A stretch of DNA of 64,000 bases from PALSA-612 sp963776735. Its GTDB lineage: Bacteria; Actinomycetota; Thermoleophilia; Gaiellales; Gaiellaceae. Location: contig CAVZNV010000005.1 of assembly GCA_963776735.1 (NCBI GenBank), positions 1 through 64,000 of the forward strand, written 5' to 3'. A model generated the notes under the pieces. The model saw nothing but the letters and a program-made list of their open reading frames with translations. It ran no database searches and was not told the origin of the DNA. Of this stretch, positions 24,825-34,361 are shown one piece after another. The position numbers were made by a program, and so were the translations under genes. Position 1 is the first letter of the stretch, and every line of letters begins with the position of its first letter.

Positions 24825-25960
24825 GCCGCGAGCTCCCGGCGCAAGGCCGCCGCCTCCCGAGGCCGGTTTGCGAGCAGCCCGGCCACGAGCTCGCCCTCCG
24901 CGTCGAGGTAGCGGACGCGGAACGAGCCCGAGTCGCCGTCGAGTTCGGCCCGCGTCCATCCCTCGCCATGTCCGACGTACTGCAGGCGAAGACCGAGCTG
25001 GTCGGACCAGAAGAACGGTGGATCGTCGTGCGGCTCGTCGCGGCCCACGATCGCGTGGGCGACCGCAGCGCCCTGACCGGCCGCGCTCGTCCAGTGCTCG
25101 ACGCGGATCCGCCGTCCGAGGGCAGGCCGCCAGGTCGAGGCGGCGTCGCCGCAGGCGTAGACGCCGGGAAGCGACGTGCGCCCGCACGCGTCGGTCGGAA
25201 TGCCGCCGGCGCCCGTGGGCGTTCCGACGGGCGCGATCGGCGCCGCACCGATGCCGAGCACGGCCGTGTCGCAGTCGAGCTCGCACCCGTCCGTGAGCAG
25301 GACGCCGCGAACGCGATCGCCGGGTCCGCGTCGAAAGGAGGCGAGCCCCGCGCCGAGCCGCAGCTCGACGCCCTGTTCGCGGTAGCGGTCGGCGATGAGC
25401 CCGCCGGCCTGGCGGCCGAGCACGCGCTCCAGCGGCACCTCGGCCGCCTCGATCACGGCCACGTCGACGCCGAGCGACGCCGCCGACGTCGCCACCTCGC
25501 CGCCGATGAATCCCGCGCCGACGATGACGAGACGACGGCCGGGCCGCAGCTCGCGGCGGAGGGCGAGCGCGTCGGCGAGTGTGCGGAGCACGTGCACGCC
25601 TCGAGGCAGATCGGGCAACGTGCGCGCCCGCGCGCCGGTCGCGAGCACGAGGCTCGTCCAGGGCAGGATCCGGCTGTCCGCGGTGACGGCGGTTCGGGCA
25701 CGCGAGTCGATGCGGTCGACGCGCGTGCCCGTGAGCAGCTCGATCTCCAGCTCGGCCCAGAATCCGTCCGGCCTGAGCGCGAGGTCGGTCGGCTCCTTCA
25801 TGCCGGCGAGCAGCTCCTTCGAGAGCGCCGGACGTTCGTAGGGTGGAGCGGGTTCCTCGCCGACCAGGAGCACGCGTCCGTTGAAGCCCTGCGCTCGGAG
25901 CGTCTCCGCGCAGCGTGCTCCGGCCAGGCCGGCGCCGACGATGACGACGGTGTCGCGCAT
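24821..25960 (-). CDS. FAD-dependent NAD(P)H:ferredoxin reductase-like oxidoreductase
   Basis: 379 residues of the putidaredoxin-reductase/rubredoxin-reductase family. FAD-binding VIVGAGLAG at about 6-14, PYERPALSK near 40, the second dinucleotide motif VIVGAGFIGGE near 145 for NAD(P)H, and GVYACGDAA near 272. It would pass electrons from NAD(P)H to the small ferredoxin encoded two bases upstream. No P450 is present, so the acceptor is likely the heme b membrane protein in the same operon. Start at 25960 chosen because the FAD motif begins at residue 6. Confidence 0.9.
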   Translation of the reverse strand: MRDTVVIVGAGLAGARCAETLRAQGFNGRVLLVGEEPAPPYERPALSKELLAGMKEPTDLALRPDGFWAELEIELLTGTRVDRIDSRARTAVTADSRILPWTSLVLATGARARTLPDLPRGVHVLRTLADALALRRELRPGRRLVIVGAGFIGGEVATSAASLGVDVAVIEAAEVPLERVLGRQAGGLIADRYREQGVELRLGAGLASFRRGPGDRVRGVLLTDGCELDCDTAVLGIGAAPIAPVGTPTGAGGIPTDACGRTSLPGVYACGDAASTWRPALGRRIRVEHWTSAAGQGAAVAHAIVGRDEPHDDPPFFWSDQLGLRLQYVGHGEGWTRAELDGDSGSFRVRYLDAEGELVAGLLANRPREAAALRRELAA

Positions 25961-25962
25961 CG

Positions 25963-26166
25963 TCAGGCCGCCTGCTCTTCGATCTCGATCACGGTGATCG
26001 CGCCCATCGGGCACGCGTCCGCGGCGTCGAGCACGCGAGGGTCGGTGCTGGTCGCGACGGCGACAGCGACTCCGTTCTCGAGCCGGAACACATCCTCCGC
26101 CTCGTCCACGCAGGCGCCGAAGCCCGAGCAGAGGGAGCGGTCGATCTCGATGCGGTACAGGGTCAT
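25963..26166 (-). CDS. Three-cysteine ferredoxin ([3Fe-4S] type)
   Basis: 67 residues. C13 and C19 in CSGFGAC and C52 in ACPMGAI; the position of the fourth cluster Cys is F16. This CxxFxxC pattern resembles actinobacterial P450-partner ferredoxins with a 3Fe-4S cluster. It overlaps the membrane protein gene upstream by four bases and leads into the FAD reductase. Confidence 0.9.
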   Translation of the reverse strand: MTLYRIEIDRSLCSGFGACVDEAEDVFRLENGVAVAVATSTDPRVLDAADACPMGAITVIEIEEQAA

Positions 26167-26711
26167 GCCGTCCTCCTTTGCGGTGTGAGTGGTCTGGCGA
26201 CTGCGCGCCAGGCGCTCGCGGCGGCGACGGAGCCGATCGCCCCGAGGTAGAGCGCGAACGCCCACGGTTGCGACGAGTCCGTGCCGGCAGCGAGCCCGTG
26301 CACGGTCGCGGCGCCGAAGATCAGATACGTGGCCCAGTGCAGCCGCCGCCAGTTCCTTGTCCCGATCGCGCGGCGAAGCGCGAACGAGACGTACACGAGG
26401 AGCATCAGCTCGGCGGAGAGCACTCCGATCCCGACCGGCAACGGCCGGTACGGCGACGCGCCGGGCACGAGCAGCGCGACGGGCGTGAGGTGCACGGTCT
26501 TGTCGAGCAGGAGCGCGCCGCCGTGGAGCGCGATCGCGCCGAGCCCGAGCAGGGCGAGGAAGCGGTGCGTGTCGGTCACGGCCGCGGGCTTGAGCCCGCG
26601 GAACGGCCGCGACTTGAGGACGAGCCCGGCGAGGACGGACGCGGTCAGGAGCACGTACGCGGTCAGGCCGCTCGCCCGGGCGAGGAGCCAGAAGGTCGGA
26701 TCGCCCTTCAC
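26163..26711 (-). CDS. Ferric-reductase-like heme b membrane protein
   Basis: 182 residues, six hydrophobic segments with His in THRFLAL (near 48), LHGGAL (near 63), LHWATY (near 124) and VHGLAA (near 137). Same fold as the proteins at 18031 and 22598. In this operon it is followed by a ferredoxin and an FAD reductase, which supplies the missing cytosolic electron entry module as separate proteins. Overlaps both neighbours by four bases. Confidence 0.85.
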   Translation of the reverse strand: MKGDPTFWLLARASGLTAYVLLTASVLAGLVLKSRPFRGLKPAAVTDTHRFLALLGLGAIALHGGALLLDKTVHLTPVALLVPGASPYRPLPVGIGVLSAELMLLVYVSFALRRAIGTRNWRRLHWATYLIFGAATVHGLAAGTDSSQPWAFALYLGAIGSVAAASAWRAVARPLTPQRRTA

Positions 26712-27121
26712 GACGTCCTCGTGATCACGAGCGGTGGCAGCGAGACGTAGCGGACGCCGCCGCCGGACGGCGCGGCTGCCGGAGCCGCTGCGGGCGCCGC
26801 CGACTGGACGGACGCGAGCTGCGCCGCCTGCTGCGCCGCGGCCTGCTGCGCCGCCGCGATCTGAGCCTGCCGGCGGGCGAGCGCGGCTTTGTACGCGGCG
26901 AATTGCCTCCGGTAGTCGGCGTAGCGCCGGGCGACGACCTGCTGAACGAGGCCGGCTTCCCTGCGGAGCCGATGCTCACGCTGCGCGAGCGCAACGAGCT
27001 GAGGGTCGCGACTGGTCGCCTTCGTGCTCGCCCACGGGTGCGCTGCGACCACCGCCCAGGCGACGAAGAAGAGGAGAATCGACGCGCCGAGTGCGTAGAG
27101 ACGGCCGTGGTGGTTAGTCAT
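26708..27121 (-). CDS. Single-TM protein with Ala/Gln coiled coil
   Basis: 137 residues from the ATG at 27121. TM about 9-28, then a long helical segment (about 45-105) rich in Ala, Gln and Arg that should form an exported coiled coil, and a C-terminal VRYVSLPPLVI. The same ending style (VVYVRPAPIIV) is found in the gene before it. The ATG lies inside the 3' end of that gene. Unknown function. Confidence 0.65.
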   Translation of the reverse strand: MTNHHGRLYALGASILLFFVAWAVVAAHPWASTKATSRDPQLVALAQREHRLRREAGLVQQVVARRYADYRRQFAAYKAALARRQAQIAAAQQAAAQQAAQLASVQSAAPAAAPAAAPSGGGVRYVSLPPLVITRTS

Positions 27122-27563
27122 TGCCGCCGCCTCCACTGCCGGCACCGCCGTTGTCGCCGCCGCCGTTGTCACCGTGGTCGGAGCCTTCGGACTCGCCTCC
27201 GCCCGGACGGTGCTTGTGCACGATGATCGGCGCCGGGCGAACGTAGACGACCCGCTGCGAGGCCGCTGCCGGTGTGGGTGCCGCTGCCGGGGCTGCCGGT
27301 GCGGCCTGGGAGGCCGACGCGGTGGGAGTCGCGATCGGCGTCTTGGGCACCTTCGGCACCGCGGGCGGCTTCTTCCGGAGTTCGGCGCGGAGCGAGGCCT
27401 CGAACCGGTTGAGCTGCGCCGTCCGCCTTGCGATCAGCGACTTCGCAACCGGCTTGACCGCTGCGGCCTGACCGAGATGAACGGTCTTGTTCAGGGCGAT
27501 CACGCCGAAGACGACTGCGAGACCGAGCGAGACTGCGACGATGAGGCTTTGGGTGCGAGGCAC
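27114..27563 (-). CDS. Single-TM protein with Ala/Pro linker and Gly/Asp-rich tail
   Basis: 149 residues from the GTG at 27563 (RBS AAGGAGG). TM about 7-25, basic segment, Ala/Pro linker, a VRPAPIIVHKHRPG stretch and an acidic Gly/Asp/Ser tail. First gene of the ferredoxin operon; the triple direct repeat is 52-80 bases upstream. The HKH motif and acidic tail could bind metals, which is conjecture. Confidence 0.65.
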   Translation of the reverse strand: MPRTQSLIVAVSLGLAVVFGVIALNKTVHLGQAAAVKPVAKSLIARRTAQLNRFEASLRAELRKKPPAVPKVPKTPIATPTASASQAAPAAPAAAPTPAAASQRVVYVRPAPIIVHKHRPGGGESEGSDHGDNGGGDNGGAGSGGGGND

Positions 27564-27614
27564 GGTGTCCTCCTTGCCGTGGGAACTGGATCGTTCCGAC
27601 GGTAGGAGCGCCCT

Positions 27615-27643
27615 GGTTAAGCGCGGGCCAGGCGAGGGTTAGG
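27615..27643 (-). promoter_or_regulatory. Triple 11-bp direct repeat (OmpR-type operator), ferredoxin operon
   Basis: Plus-strand reading: GGTTAAG at 27615, GGCCAGG at 27626, GGTTAGG at 27637. It overlaps the stop codon of the upstream sensor kinase gene and sits at the same distance from the first start codon as the copy at 24558. Confidence 0.6.
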
Positions 27644-29023
27644 GTTCGGGACGCGTGCGGTTCTGAGCCGGATCGCGGCGTCGAGTCCGCCGGCGGGCGC
27701 CTCGCGGAGCTCGATCGTGCCGCCGTCGGCCGTCACGAGGCGGTGCACGACGGCGAGACCGAGGCCGGTGCCGGTTCCCGGCGGGCCGGCGCGCCAGAAA
27801 CGGTCGAACGCACGCTCCCGCTGCTCCGGGGTCATGCCCGGCCCCTCGTCGACGACGTGGAGGGCGATCCGACCGTCGTCCTCGTGGGCGCGGATCGCGA
27901 CCGTGGAGCCCGGCGGCGAGGCGGCGAGCGCGTTCGAGACCAGGTTGTCGAGCACCTGCTCGAGCGCGCCCGGAGTTGCGAGCGCGCGGAGCGCCGAAGG
28001 GACATCCGTCTCGAGCCTGACGTCACGCGCCTCGGCCTGCGGCGCCCAGTGCTCGACCCGCGCCACGACCACGGTGGCCAGGTCGACCGGCTCGGCGGCG
28101 GGCGCCGCCGCGTCGGCGCGGGCGAGCGCGAGCAGCCCGTCGACGAGCCTGGCGAGTCGCTCGACCTCGGCGAGCGCGGCGTCGAGGTCCCCCCGGCCGG
28201 CCGGCTCGACGTCGCGCTCGAGATTCTCGAGGCGCAGACGCAGAGCGGCCAGCGGCGTGCGCAACTGGTGCGACGCGTCGGCCACGAACGCCTGCTGCGA
28301 GTCGAGCAGCGAGTCGAGACGGGCCACGGTCTCGTTGAAGCGCGCCGCGAGCGCCTTGATCTCGGGCGGGCCTTCCTGGGGCGCGCGAACGGACAGGTCG
28401 CCCTCCCCCACCTCGGCCGCCGCACGCTCGAGGGCGGCCAGCGGCTTCGTCAGCGTCCGCGCGAAGCGGATGCCGATCGCCGTCGCCGCGGCCAGCACGA
28501 CGCCGCCGATCGCGGCCAGCAGCAGCCAGTAACGGTTGACGCGCGTGTCGAGCTCGGATGTCGGATACGTGATGCGCACTGCGCCGCGCACGATCCCGCT
28601 CGATGCGATCGGGACGGCGACGTAGATCAGGTCGGTTCCGAGCTGGTTCGAGTGCCGGGTACCGGTGGCGACGTTGCCGCGGAGCGCGCGGGCGATCTCC
28701 GGCCGGCCCGGCGTGCGCATGTTCTGCCCGATCGGGTCGCGAGTGTCGACGATCGAGACTCCCCGGCCGTTCACGATCACGACGCGGCCGCCCGGGTCCC
28801 GCTGGTACTTGCGCGCGACTTGCACGAGTTGCGGCGGCGCGGTTGCCACGCCTCGCTCGAGCGGATCCTCGGCGAACGTGGACATGATCAGCGCGTCCTG
28901 CACGATCTGGTTCGTCAGGTTGCGCTGCTCGCTGCGGCCGTACTGGATCCCGAGCGGGATCTCGAGCGCCGCGAGGACGACGATCGTCAGCGTGATGTAG
29001 CTGGCCAGTAGCCGCCGGCTCAT
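27617..29023 (-). CDS. Sensor histidine kinase (OmpR-partner type)
   Basis: 468 residues: TM1 about 8-26, exported sensor about 30-162, TM2 about 165-187, HAMP about 188-240, phospho-acceptor H252 in DASHQLRTP, HATPase with NLVSNALAA and GTGLGLAVV. Follows its response regulator by six bases. Its stop codon lies within the operator of the downstream redox operon. Confidence 0.93.
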   Translation of the reverse strand: MSRRLLASYITLTIVVLAALEIPLGIQYGRSEQRNLTNQIVQDALIMSTFAEDPLERGVATAPPQLVQVARKYQRDPGGRVVIVNGRGVSIVDTRDPIGQNMRTPGRPEIARALRGNVATGTRHSNQLGTDLIYVAVPIASSGIVRGAVRITYPTSELDTRVNRYWLLLAAIGGVVLAAATAIGIRFARTLTKPLAALERAAAEVGEGDLSVRAPQEGPPEIKALAARFNETVARLDSLLDSQQAFVADASHQLRTPLAALRLRLENLERDVEPAGRGDLDAALAEVERLARLVDGLLALARADAAAPAAEPVDLATVVVARVEHWAPQAEARDVRLETDVPSALRALATPGALEQVLDNLVSNALAASPPGSTVAIRAHEDDGRIALHVVDEGPGMTPEQRERAFDRFWRAGPPGTGTGLGLAVVHRLVTADGGTIELREAPAGGLDAAIRLRTARVPNPNPRLARA

Positions 29024-29029
29024 CGAGCC

Positions 29030-29689
29030 CTAGCCGTCGGGCACGTGGAGGCGCAGGCCGACCCCCCTGACCGTTTGAATCCACGAAGGGTCGCCGAGCT
29101 TCTTGCGCAGCGCGGCGACGTGGACGTCGATCGTCTTCGCGCTCCCGTACCAGGTCGTCTGCCAGACCTCCTGCAGGATCTGCGAGCGCGAGACGACGGC
29201 GCCCGGCTCCCGCGCCAGCAGGGCGAGCAGGTCGAACTCCTTCGGCGTCAGGTCGAGCTCCCTGCCGTCGAGCCGCGCACGCCGGCCGCGCACGTCGAGC
29301 TCGAGCGCACCGATGTGCGCGCTGCGCGGCGCCTGCCGCTCATGCGTGCGACGCGTGACCGCACGAATCCGCGCGACCAACTCGCGGAAGCCGAACGGCT
29401 TGACGATGTAGTCGTCCGCGCCGAGCTCGAGGCCCACGACCCTGTCGATCTCCTCGCCTTTCGCGGTCACGACGATGATCGGCACGGCCGAACGCCTGCG
29501 AAGCTCGCGCGCGACCGTGAACCCGTCGGTGTCCGGCAGGCCCACGTCGAGCAGGACGAGATCCGGCTCCGGCGCGGCCAGGGCCGCTTCGCCGGTGGCC
29601 ACGCGTTCGACCTCGAACCCCTCGCGGCGGAGTCCCTCCGCGAGCGGCTCGGCGATCGCGTCCTCGTCCTCGACGATGAGGAGCTTCAC
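29030..29689 (-). CDS. Response regulator, OmpR/PhoB family
   Basis: 219 residues from the GTG at 29689 (another GTG at 29698 adds three residues). Receiver with D48 in LLDVGLP and YIVKPF near 96-101; winged helix about 125-215 ending VRGVGLRL. Being directly upstream of the redox operon with the triple repeat, it is the best candidate to bind it. Divergent from the hydrogenase operon across a gap of about 115 bases. Confidence 0.93.
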   Translation of the reverse strand: MKLLIVEDEDAIAEPLAEGLRREGFEVERVATGEAALAAPEPDLVLLDVGLPDTDGFTVARELRRRSAVPIIVVTAKGEEIDRVVGLELGADDYIVKPFGFRELVARIRAVTRRTHERQAPRSAHIGALELDVRGRRARLDGRELDLTPKEFDLLALLAREPGAVVSRSQILQEVWQTTWYGSAKTIDVHVAALRKKLGDPSWIQTVRGVGLRLHVPDG

Positions 29690-29806
29690 GCGGTCCACGC
29701 TAGGCCCCGGCTCGCCCGGCGGCCACCGTAGTCGCCCGCGGTGCGACATCCGTGAAGGCACCGATGTAGTCTCGAGCCCCAGAATCCAGGCTCTTCCGGG
29801 AGGCCC

Positions 29807-30946
29807 TTGACCCAGTCCGTTCCCGAGACACGCGTGATCCGCCTCGAAGCACTCGAGGCCCTCGTCGACGCGTTGCGGAAACGGGGTTTCCGTGTCCTCG
29901 GGCCGACGGTCCGTGACGGCGCGATCGTCTACGACGACCTGGAGTCGGCCGGCGACCTGCCCTCCGGATGGACGGACGAGCAGGAGCCGGGTCGCTACCG
30001 CCTCTCCCGCCGCGACGACGAGGCGCGCTTCGGGTACGCCGTCGGCCCGCACTCCTGGAAGCAGTTCCTCTTTCCGGCGCACGTCCGCCTCTGGCGCGCC
30101 CGGCGCGGAGAGGATGGGATCGAGATCGAGGACGAGCCGTCGCCCGACGCGCCGCTCGCGCTGATCGGCGTGCGCGGCTGCGAGCTACACGCGATCGCGA
30201 TTCAGGATCGCGTGTTCCTCGGCGGACGCTTCGCGGACCGCGACTACGCCGCTCGCCGCGAGGATCTCTTCATCGTCGCGGTCGACTGCTTCGAGCCGGG
30301 CGGGACCTGCTTCTGCACCTCGATGGGCACGGGCCCGAAGGCCGAGGGCGACTACGACCTGGCGCTGACCGAACTGCTCGACGGCGAGCACCGCTTCCTG
30401 GCGCGCGCCGGTTCCGAGCGCGGCGCCGAGCTGCTCGCGGCGCTGGCCGGCCGCGACGCCGACGCAGCGGACATGGCCGCCGCCGAGCAGTCCGTCGCGG
30501 GCGCGGCCGAGCGGATGGGTCGCAGCCTCGACCCGACCGACCTCCGCGGCCTGCTCGCACGCAACCTCGAGCACCCGCGCTGGGACGACGTCGCGGAGCG
30601 CTGCCTGACGTGCGGAAACTGCACCATGGTCTGCCCCACCTGCTTCTGCTCTTCGGTCGAGGACACGACCGACCTGGCCGGCGCCGAGGCCGAGCGCCAC
30701 CGCAGCTGGGACACGTGCTTCTCCGTCGACCACGCCTACCTGCACGGCGGCTCGATCCGACCGTCGGGCCACTCGCGCTACCGGCAGTGGCTCACGCACA
30801 AGTTCGGCACCTGGCACGACCAGTTCGGGACGTCCGGCTGCGTCGGCTGCGGCCGTTGCATCACGTGGTGTCCGGTCGGGATCGACGTGACCGAGGAGCT
30901 GTCCGCGATCAGGTCGACCGAGGAGGTTCCCGATGCGAACGATTGA
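29807..30946 (+). CDS. hydB: Group 3b-type hydrogenase (sulfhydrogenase) beta subunit, Fe-S protein
   Basis: Electron-transfer subunit between the NAD(P)H-binding gamma subunit and the NiFe hydrogenase. 379 residues with two C-terminal [4Fe-4S] motifs, CLTCGNCTMVCP from C266 and CVGCGRCITWCP from C345, and further cysteines (CFEPGGTCFC near 165) as in the HydB family. TTG start at 29807 follows CGGGAGG. It overlaps the cNMP-binding gene by 14 bases and heads a five-gene operon. Confidence 0.9.
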   Translation: MTQSVPETRVIRLEALEALVDALRKRGFRVLGPTVRDGAIVYDDLESAGDLPSGWTDEQEPGRYRLSRRDDEARFGYAVGPHSWKQFLFPAHVRLWRARRGEDGIEIEDEPSPDAPLALIGVRGCELHAIAIQDRVFLGGRFADRDYAARREDLFIVAVDCFEPGGTCFCTSMGTGPKAEGDYDLALTELLDGEHRFLARAGSERGAELLAALAGRDADAADMAAAEQSVAGAAERMGRSLDPTDLRGLLARNLEHPRWDDVAERCLTCGNCTMVCPTCFCSSVEDTTDLAGAEAERHRSWDTCFSVDHAYLHGGSIRPSGHSRYRQWLTHKFGTWHDQFGTSGCVGCGRCITWCPVGIDVTEELSAIRSTEEVPDAND

Positions 30947-31394
30947 CACGCTGCTCCAGGACGTGCCCATCTTCCAGGGCATGTCGACGGAGGCAATCGA
31001 GTTGCTCTCCGGCTGCGCGAGCAACGTCCGCTTCGCCGACGGCGAGGTGCTGTTCCGCGAGGGCGACGACGCCGACGTGTTCTACGTCGTCCGCCACGGC
31101 CGGATTGCGCTCGAGACCTTCGTCCCCACGCGCGGGGCGGTCACGATCGAGACGATCGACCCCGGCGAGGTGATCGGCTGGTCCTGGCTGTTCGCGCCCT
31201 ACCGCTGGCACTTCGACGCGACGTCCCTCGGGCTCGTGCGCGCGACGCGGTTCGACGCCGGCTGCCTGCGCGAGAAGTGCGAGCGCGATCCCGCGTTCGG
31301 CTACGACCTGATCCTGCGCTTCACGCAGGTGCTGATCGAACGACTGCAATGGACGCGGCTCCGGCTGCTGGATCTCTATGGCGACGGCCGCTGA
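30933..31394 (+). CDS. Cyclic-nucleotide-binding-domain protein (Crp-type sensor without DNA-binding domain)
   Basis: 153 residues made of one cNMP-binding domain: FADGEVLFREGDDAD near 35, a PGEVIGWSWLF block near 77-87 in place of the phosphate-binding cassette. No helix-turn-helix follows, so it is not a Crp regulator. Such a gene is often found between the hydB- and hydG-type genes of actinobacterial group 3b hydrogenases, where a structural or allosteric role is likely. It overlaps both neighbours (14 and 17 bases). Confidence 0.85.
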   Translation: MRTIDTLLQDVPIFQGMSTEAIELLSGCASNVRFADGEVLFREGDDADVFYVVRHGRIALETFVPTRGAVTIETIDPGEVIGWSWLFAPYRWHFDATSLGLVRATRFDAGCLREKCERDPAFGYDLILRFTQVLIERLQWTRLRLLDLYGDGR

Positions 31395-32210
31395 ACTGTC
31401 ACCCATGGCTCCGCGGCCGTTTCGCGTCGCGAAGCGGCGGCGCGAGACGGCCGACACCTGGACGCTCGAGCTCGAGTCCGTGTCAGGGTCGCCGCTCGAG
31501 TTCGCCCCCGGCCAGTTCACGATGCTGTACGCGTTCGGGATCGGCGAGGTGCCGATCTCGATCTGCGGGCCTGTCGAGGGCGAGCGGCTCGTCCACACAG
31601 TGCGCGCGGTCGGCGCGGTGACCGAGGCGATCTGCGCGGCGAAGCCAGGCACGGTACTCGGCGTGCGCGGCCCGTTCGGCCGCGGCTGGCCCGTCGAGGA
31701 GGCCGCCGGGCTCGACGTCGTGTTCGTCGCGGGCGGAATCGGCCTGCCGCCGCTGCGGCCGGCGCTCTACGAGTGCCTGCGCCGCCGCTCCGAGTTCGGT
31801 GACCTCGTTCTGCTCTACGGCGCCCGGACGCCGGGCGATCTCGTCTACCCGCGCGAGGTCGAGAGCTGGCGCGGCCGCTTCGACGTGGAAGTGGACGTCA
31901 CCGTCGACCGAGGCGAAGACGGCTGGCGCGGCAACGTCGGCGTCGTCCCGAAGCTGATCGGCTCGGCGCGGTTCGACCCCGACGCGGCGATCGCGATGAT
32001 CTGCGGACCGGAGATCATGATGCGCTTCGCCGCCGAAGCGCTTCTGCAACGCGGAATGCCCGTGGAGCGCATCTGGGTCTCGATGGAGCGGAACATGAAG
32101 TGCGGGCTCGGTTTCTGCGGCCATTGCCAGCTCGGCCCGACGCTGATCTGCCGCGACGGTCCCGTCTACCGCTGGGACGAGGTGGTTCCCCTGATGGCGG
32201 TGAGAGAGCT

Positions 32211-32214
<4 letters not shown>
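31378..32214 (+). CDS. hydG: Hydrogenase gamma subunit, FAD/NAD(P)H-binding with [2Fe-2S] site
   Basis: 278 residues of the ferredoxin-reductase-like family: FAD-binding barrel (about 10-95, PISICGP near 60), NAD(P)-binding fold with FVAGGIGLPPLRPAL near 118-132 and MICGPEIMM near 207, then CGLGFCGHCQLG from C242 for a [2Fe-2S] cluster. It links the hydrogenase to the NAD(P)H pool. Stop overlaps the GTG of the small subunit gene. Confidence 0.92.
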
Positions 32215-32964
<750 letters not shown>

Positions 32965-32972
<8 letters not shown>

Positions 32973-34273
32973 GCGGACGAAGACGCTGCGCACCGACTTC
33001 CTCGCCCGCGTCGAGGGCGAGGGCGGGATGCTCGTCAAGATCGACGGCGACCGCGTCACCGACGTGCAGCTGAGGATCTACGAGCCGCCGCGGTTCTTCG
33101 AGGCCTTCCTGCGCGGGCGCGCGTTCACGGAGGCGCCGGACATCACCGCGCGCATCTGCGGCATCTGCCCGGTCGCGTACCAGATGAGCGCGTGCCGGGC
33201 GATGGAGCAGATTCTGCGGCGTCGAGGTCGACGGCCAGCTGCGCGCGCTGCGGCGGCTCCTCTACTGCGGCGAGTGGATCGAGAGCCACGCGCTGCACGT
33301 CTTCATGCTCCACGCGCCCGACTTCCTCGGCTACGCGGGCGCCGTCGAGATGGCGCGCGACCATCCCGAGCTGGTCGCGAGCGCGCTCGAGCTGAAGAAG
33401 ACCGGCAACCAGGTGATGGCCGTTGTCGGCGGCCGCGAGGTGCACCCGATCAACGTGCGCGTCGGCGGCTGGTACCGGGCGCCGCGCAAGCGCGAGCTGG
33501 AGCCGCTCGTCGAGAAGCTCGAGCGGGCGCGCGAGATCGCGCTCGAGGCCGTCCGAGTGACCGCCGGGCTCGACTTCCCCGACTTCACGCAGGACTACGA
33601 GCTCGTCGCGCTCTCCGAGCCGGACGAGTACGCGATCGACCGCGGCCGCATCGTCTCGAACCGCGGGCTGGACATCGACGTCACCGAGTACCCGGAGCAC
33701 TTCGTCGAGGAGCACGTGCCGTGGTCGAATGCGCTCCACTCGCAGATCCGCGAGCGCGGCTCCTACCTGTGCGGGCCGCTCGCGCGCTTCGCGCTCGGCC
33801 ACGACCGCCTGTCTCCGCTCTCGCGCGAGGCTGCGGCGGAGGCCGGGCTCGTCCCGTCCGAGCGCAACCCGTTCCGGAGCATCGTCGTGCGCTCGGTCGA
33901 GCTGGTAGAGGCGACCGACGAGGCGCTGCGACTGATCCGCGAGTACGAGGAGCCGGACGCGCCGGCGATTCCGTGCGAGCCACGTGCTGGCGTCGGCCAC
34001 GGCTGCACCGAGGCGCCGCGCGGGATCCTCTACCACCGCTACGAGCTCGACGAGGAGGGCACGATTCTCGACGCGCAGATCGTGCCGCCGACGTCGCAGA
34101 ACCAGCGGACGATCGAGGAAGACCTGCGCGGCGTGGTCGAGCGCTCCCTTCACCTCTCCGACGACGAGCTGACGCTCCGCTGCGAGCAGGCGATCCGCAA
34201 CTACGACCCGTGCATCTCCTGCGCCACGCACTTCCTCACGCTCGAGATCGAGCGGAGCCAGGGCGCTCCGTAG
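32965..34273 (+). CDS. hydA: NiFe hydrogenase large (catalytic) subunit, frameshifted
   Basis: Catalytic subunit holding the NiFe site. The first frame gives the N-terminal 85 residues with the L1 motif RICGICP (C65, C68). At about 33217 the frame shifts, and the rest (GVEVDGQLRALRRL onward) continues without further break to the L2 motif DPCISCATH near 34206-34232, followed by a tail of about 13 residues that a maturation protease would remove. Omitting one base near 33217 gives an intact protein of about 435 residues. All Ni ligands survive, so either the sequence has an error or the mutation is very recent. Confidence 0.88.
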
Positions 34274-34361
34274 AACCGGGCAGCAGCGTCAGTACGGCCA
34301 CGGATGCCGCACGCGGGTGCCGACGGCGAGACTGAAGGCTCACCGGAGGAGGTGATGATCC

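Noticed and set aside
29873..29895. CGGAAAC...GTTTCCG inverted repeat
   Set aside because: Lies inside the hydB coding sequence and does not match the 6-5-6 spacing; probably chance.
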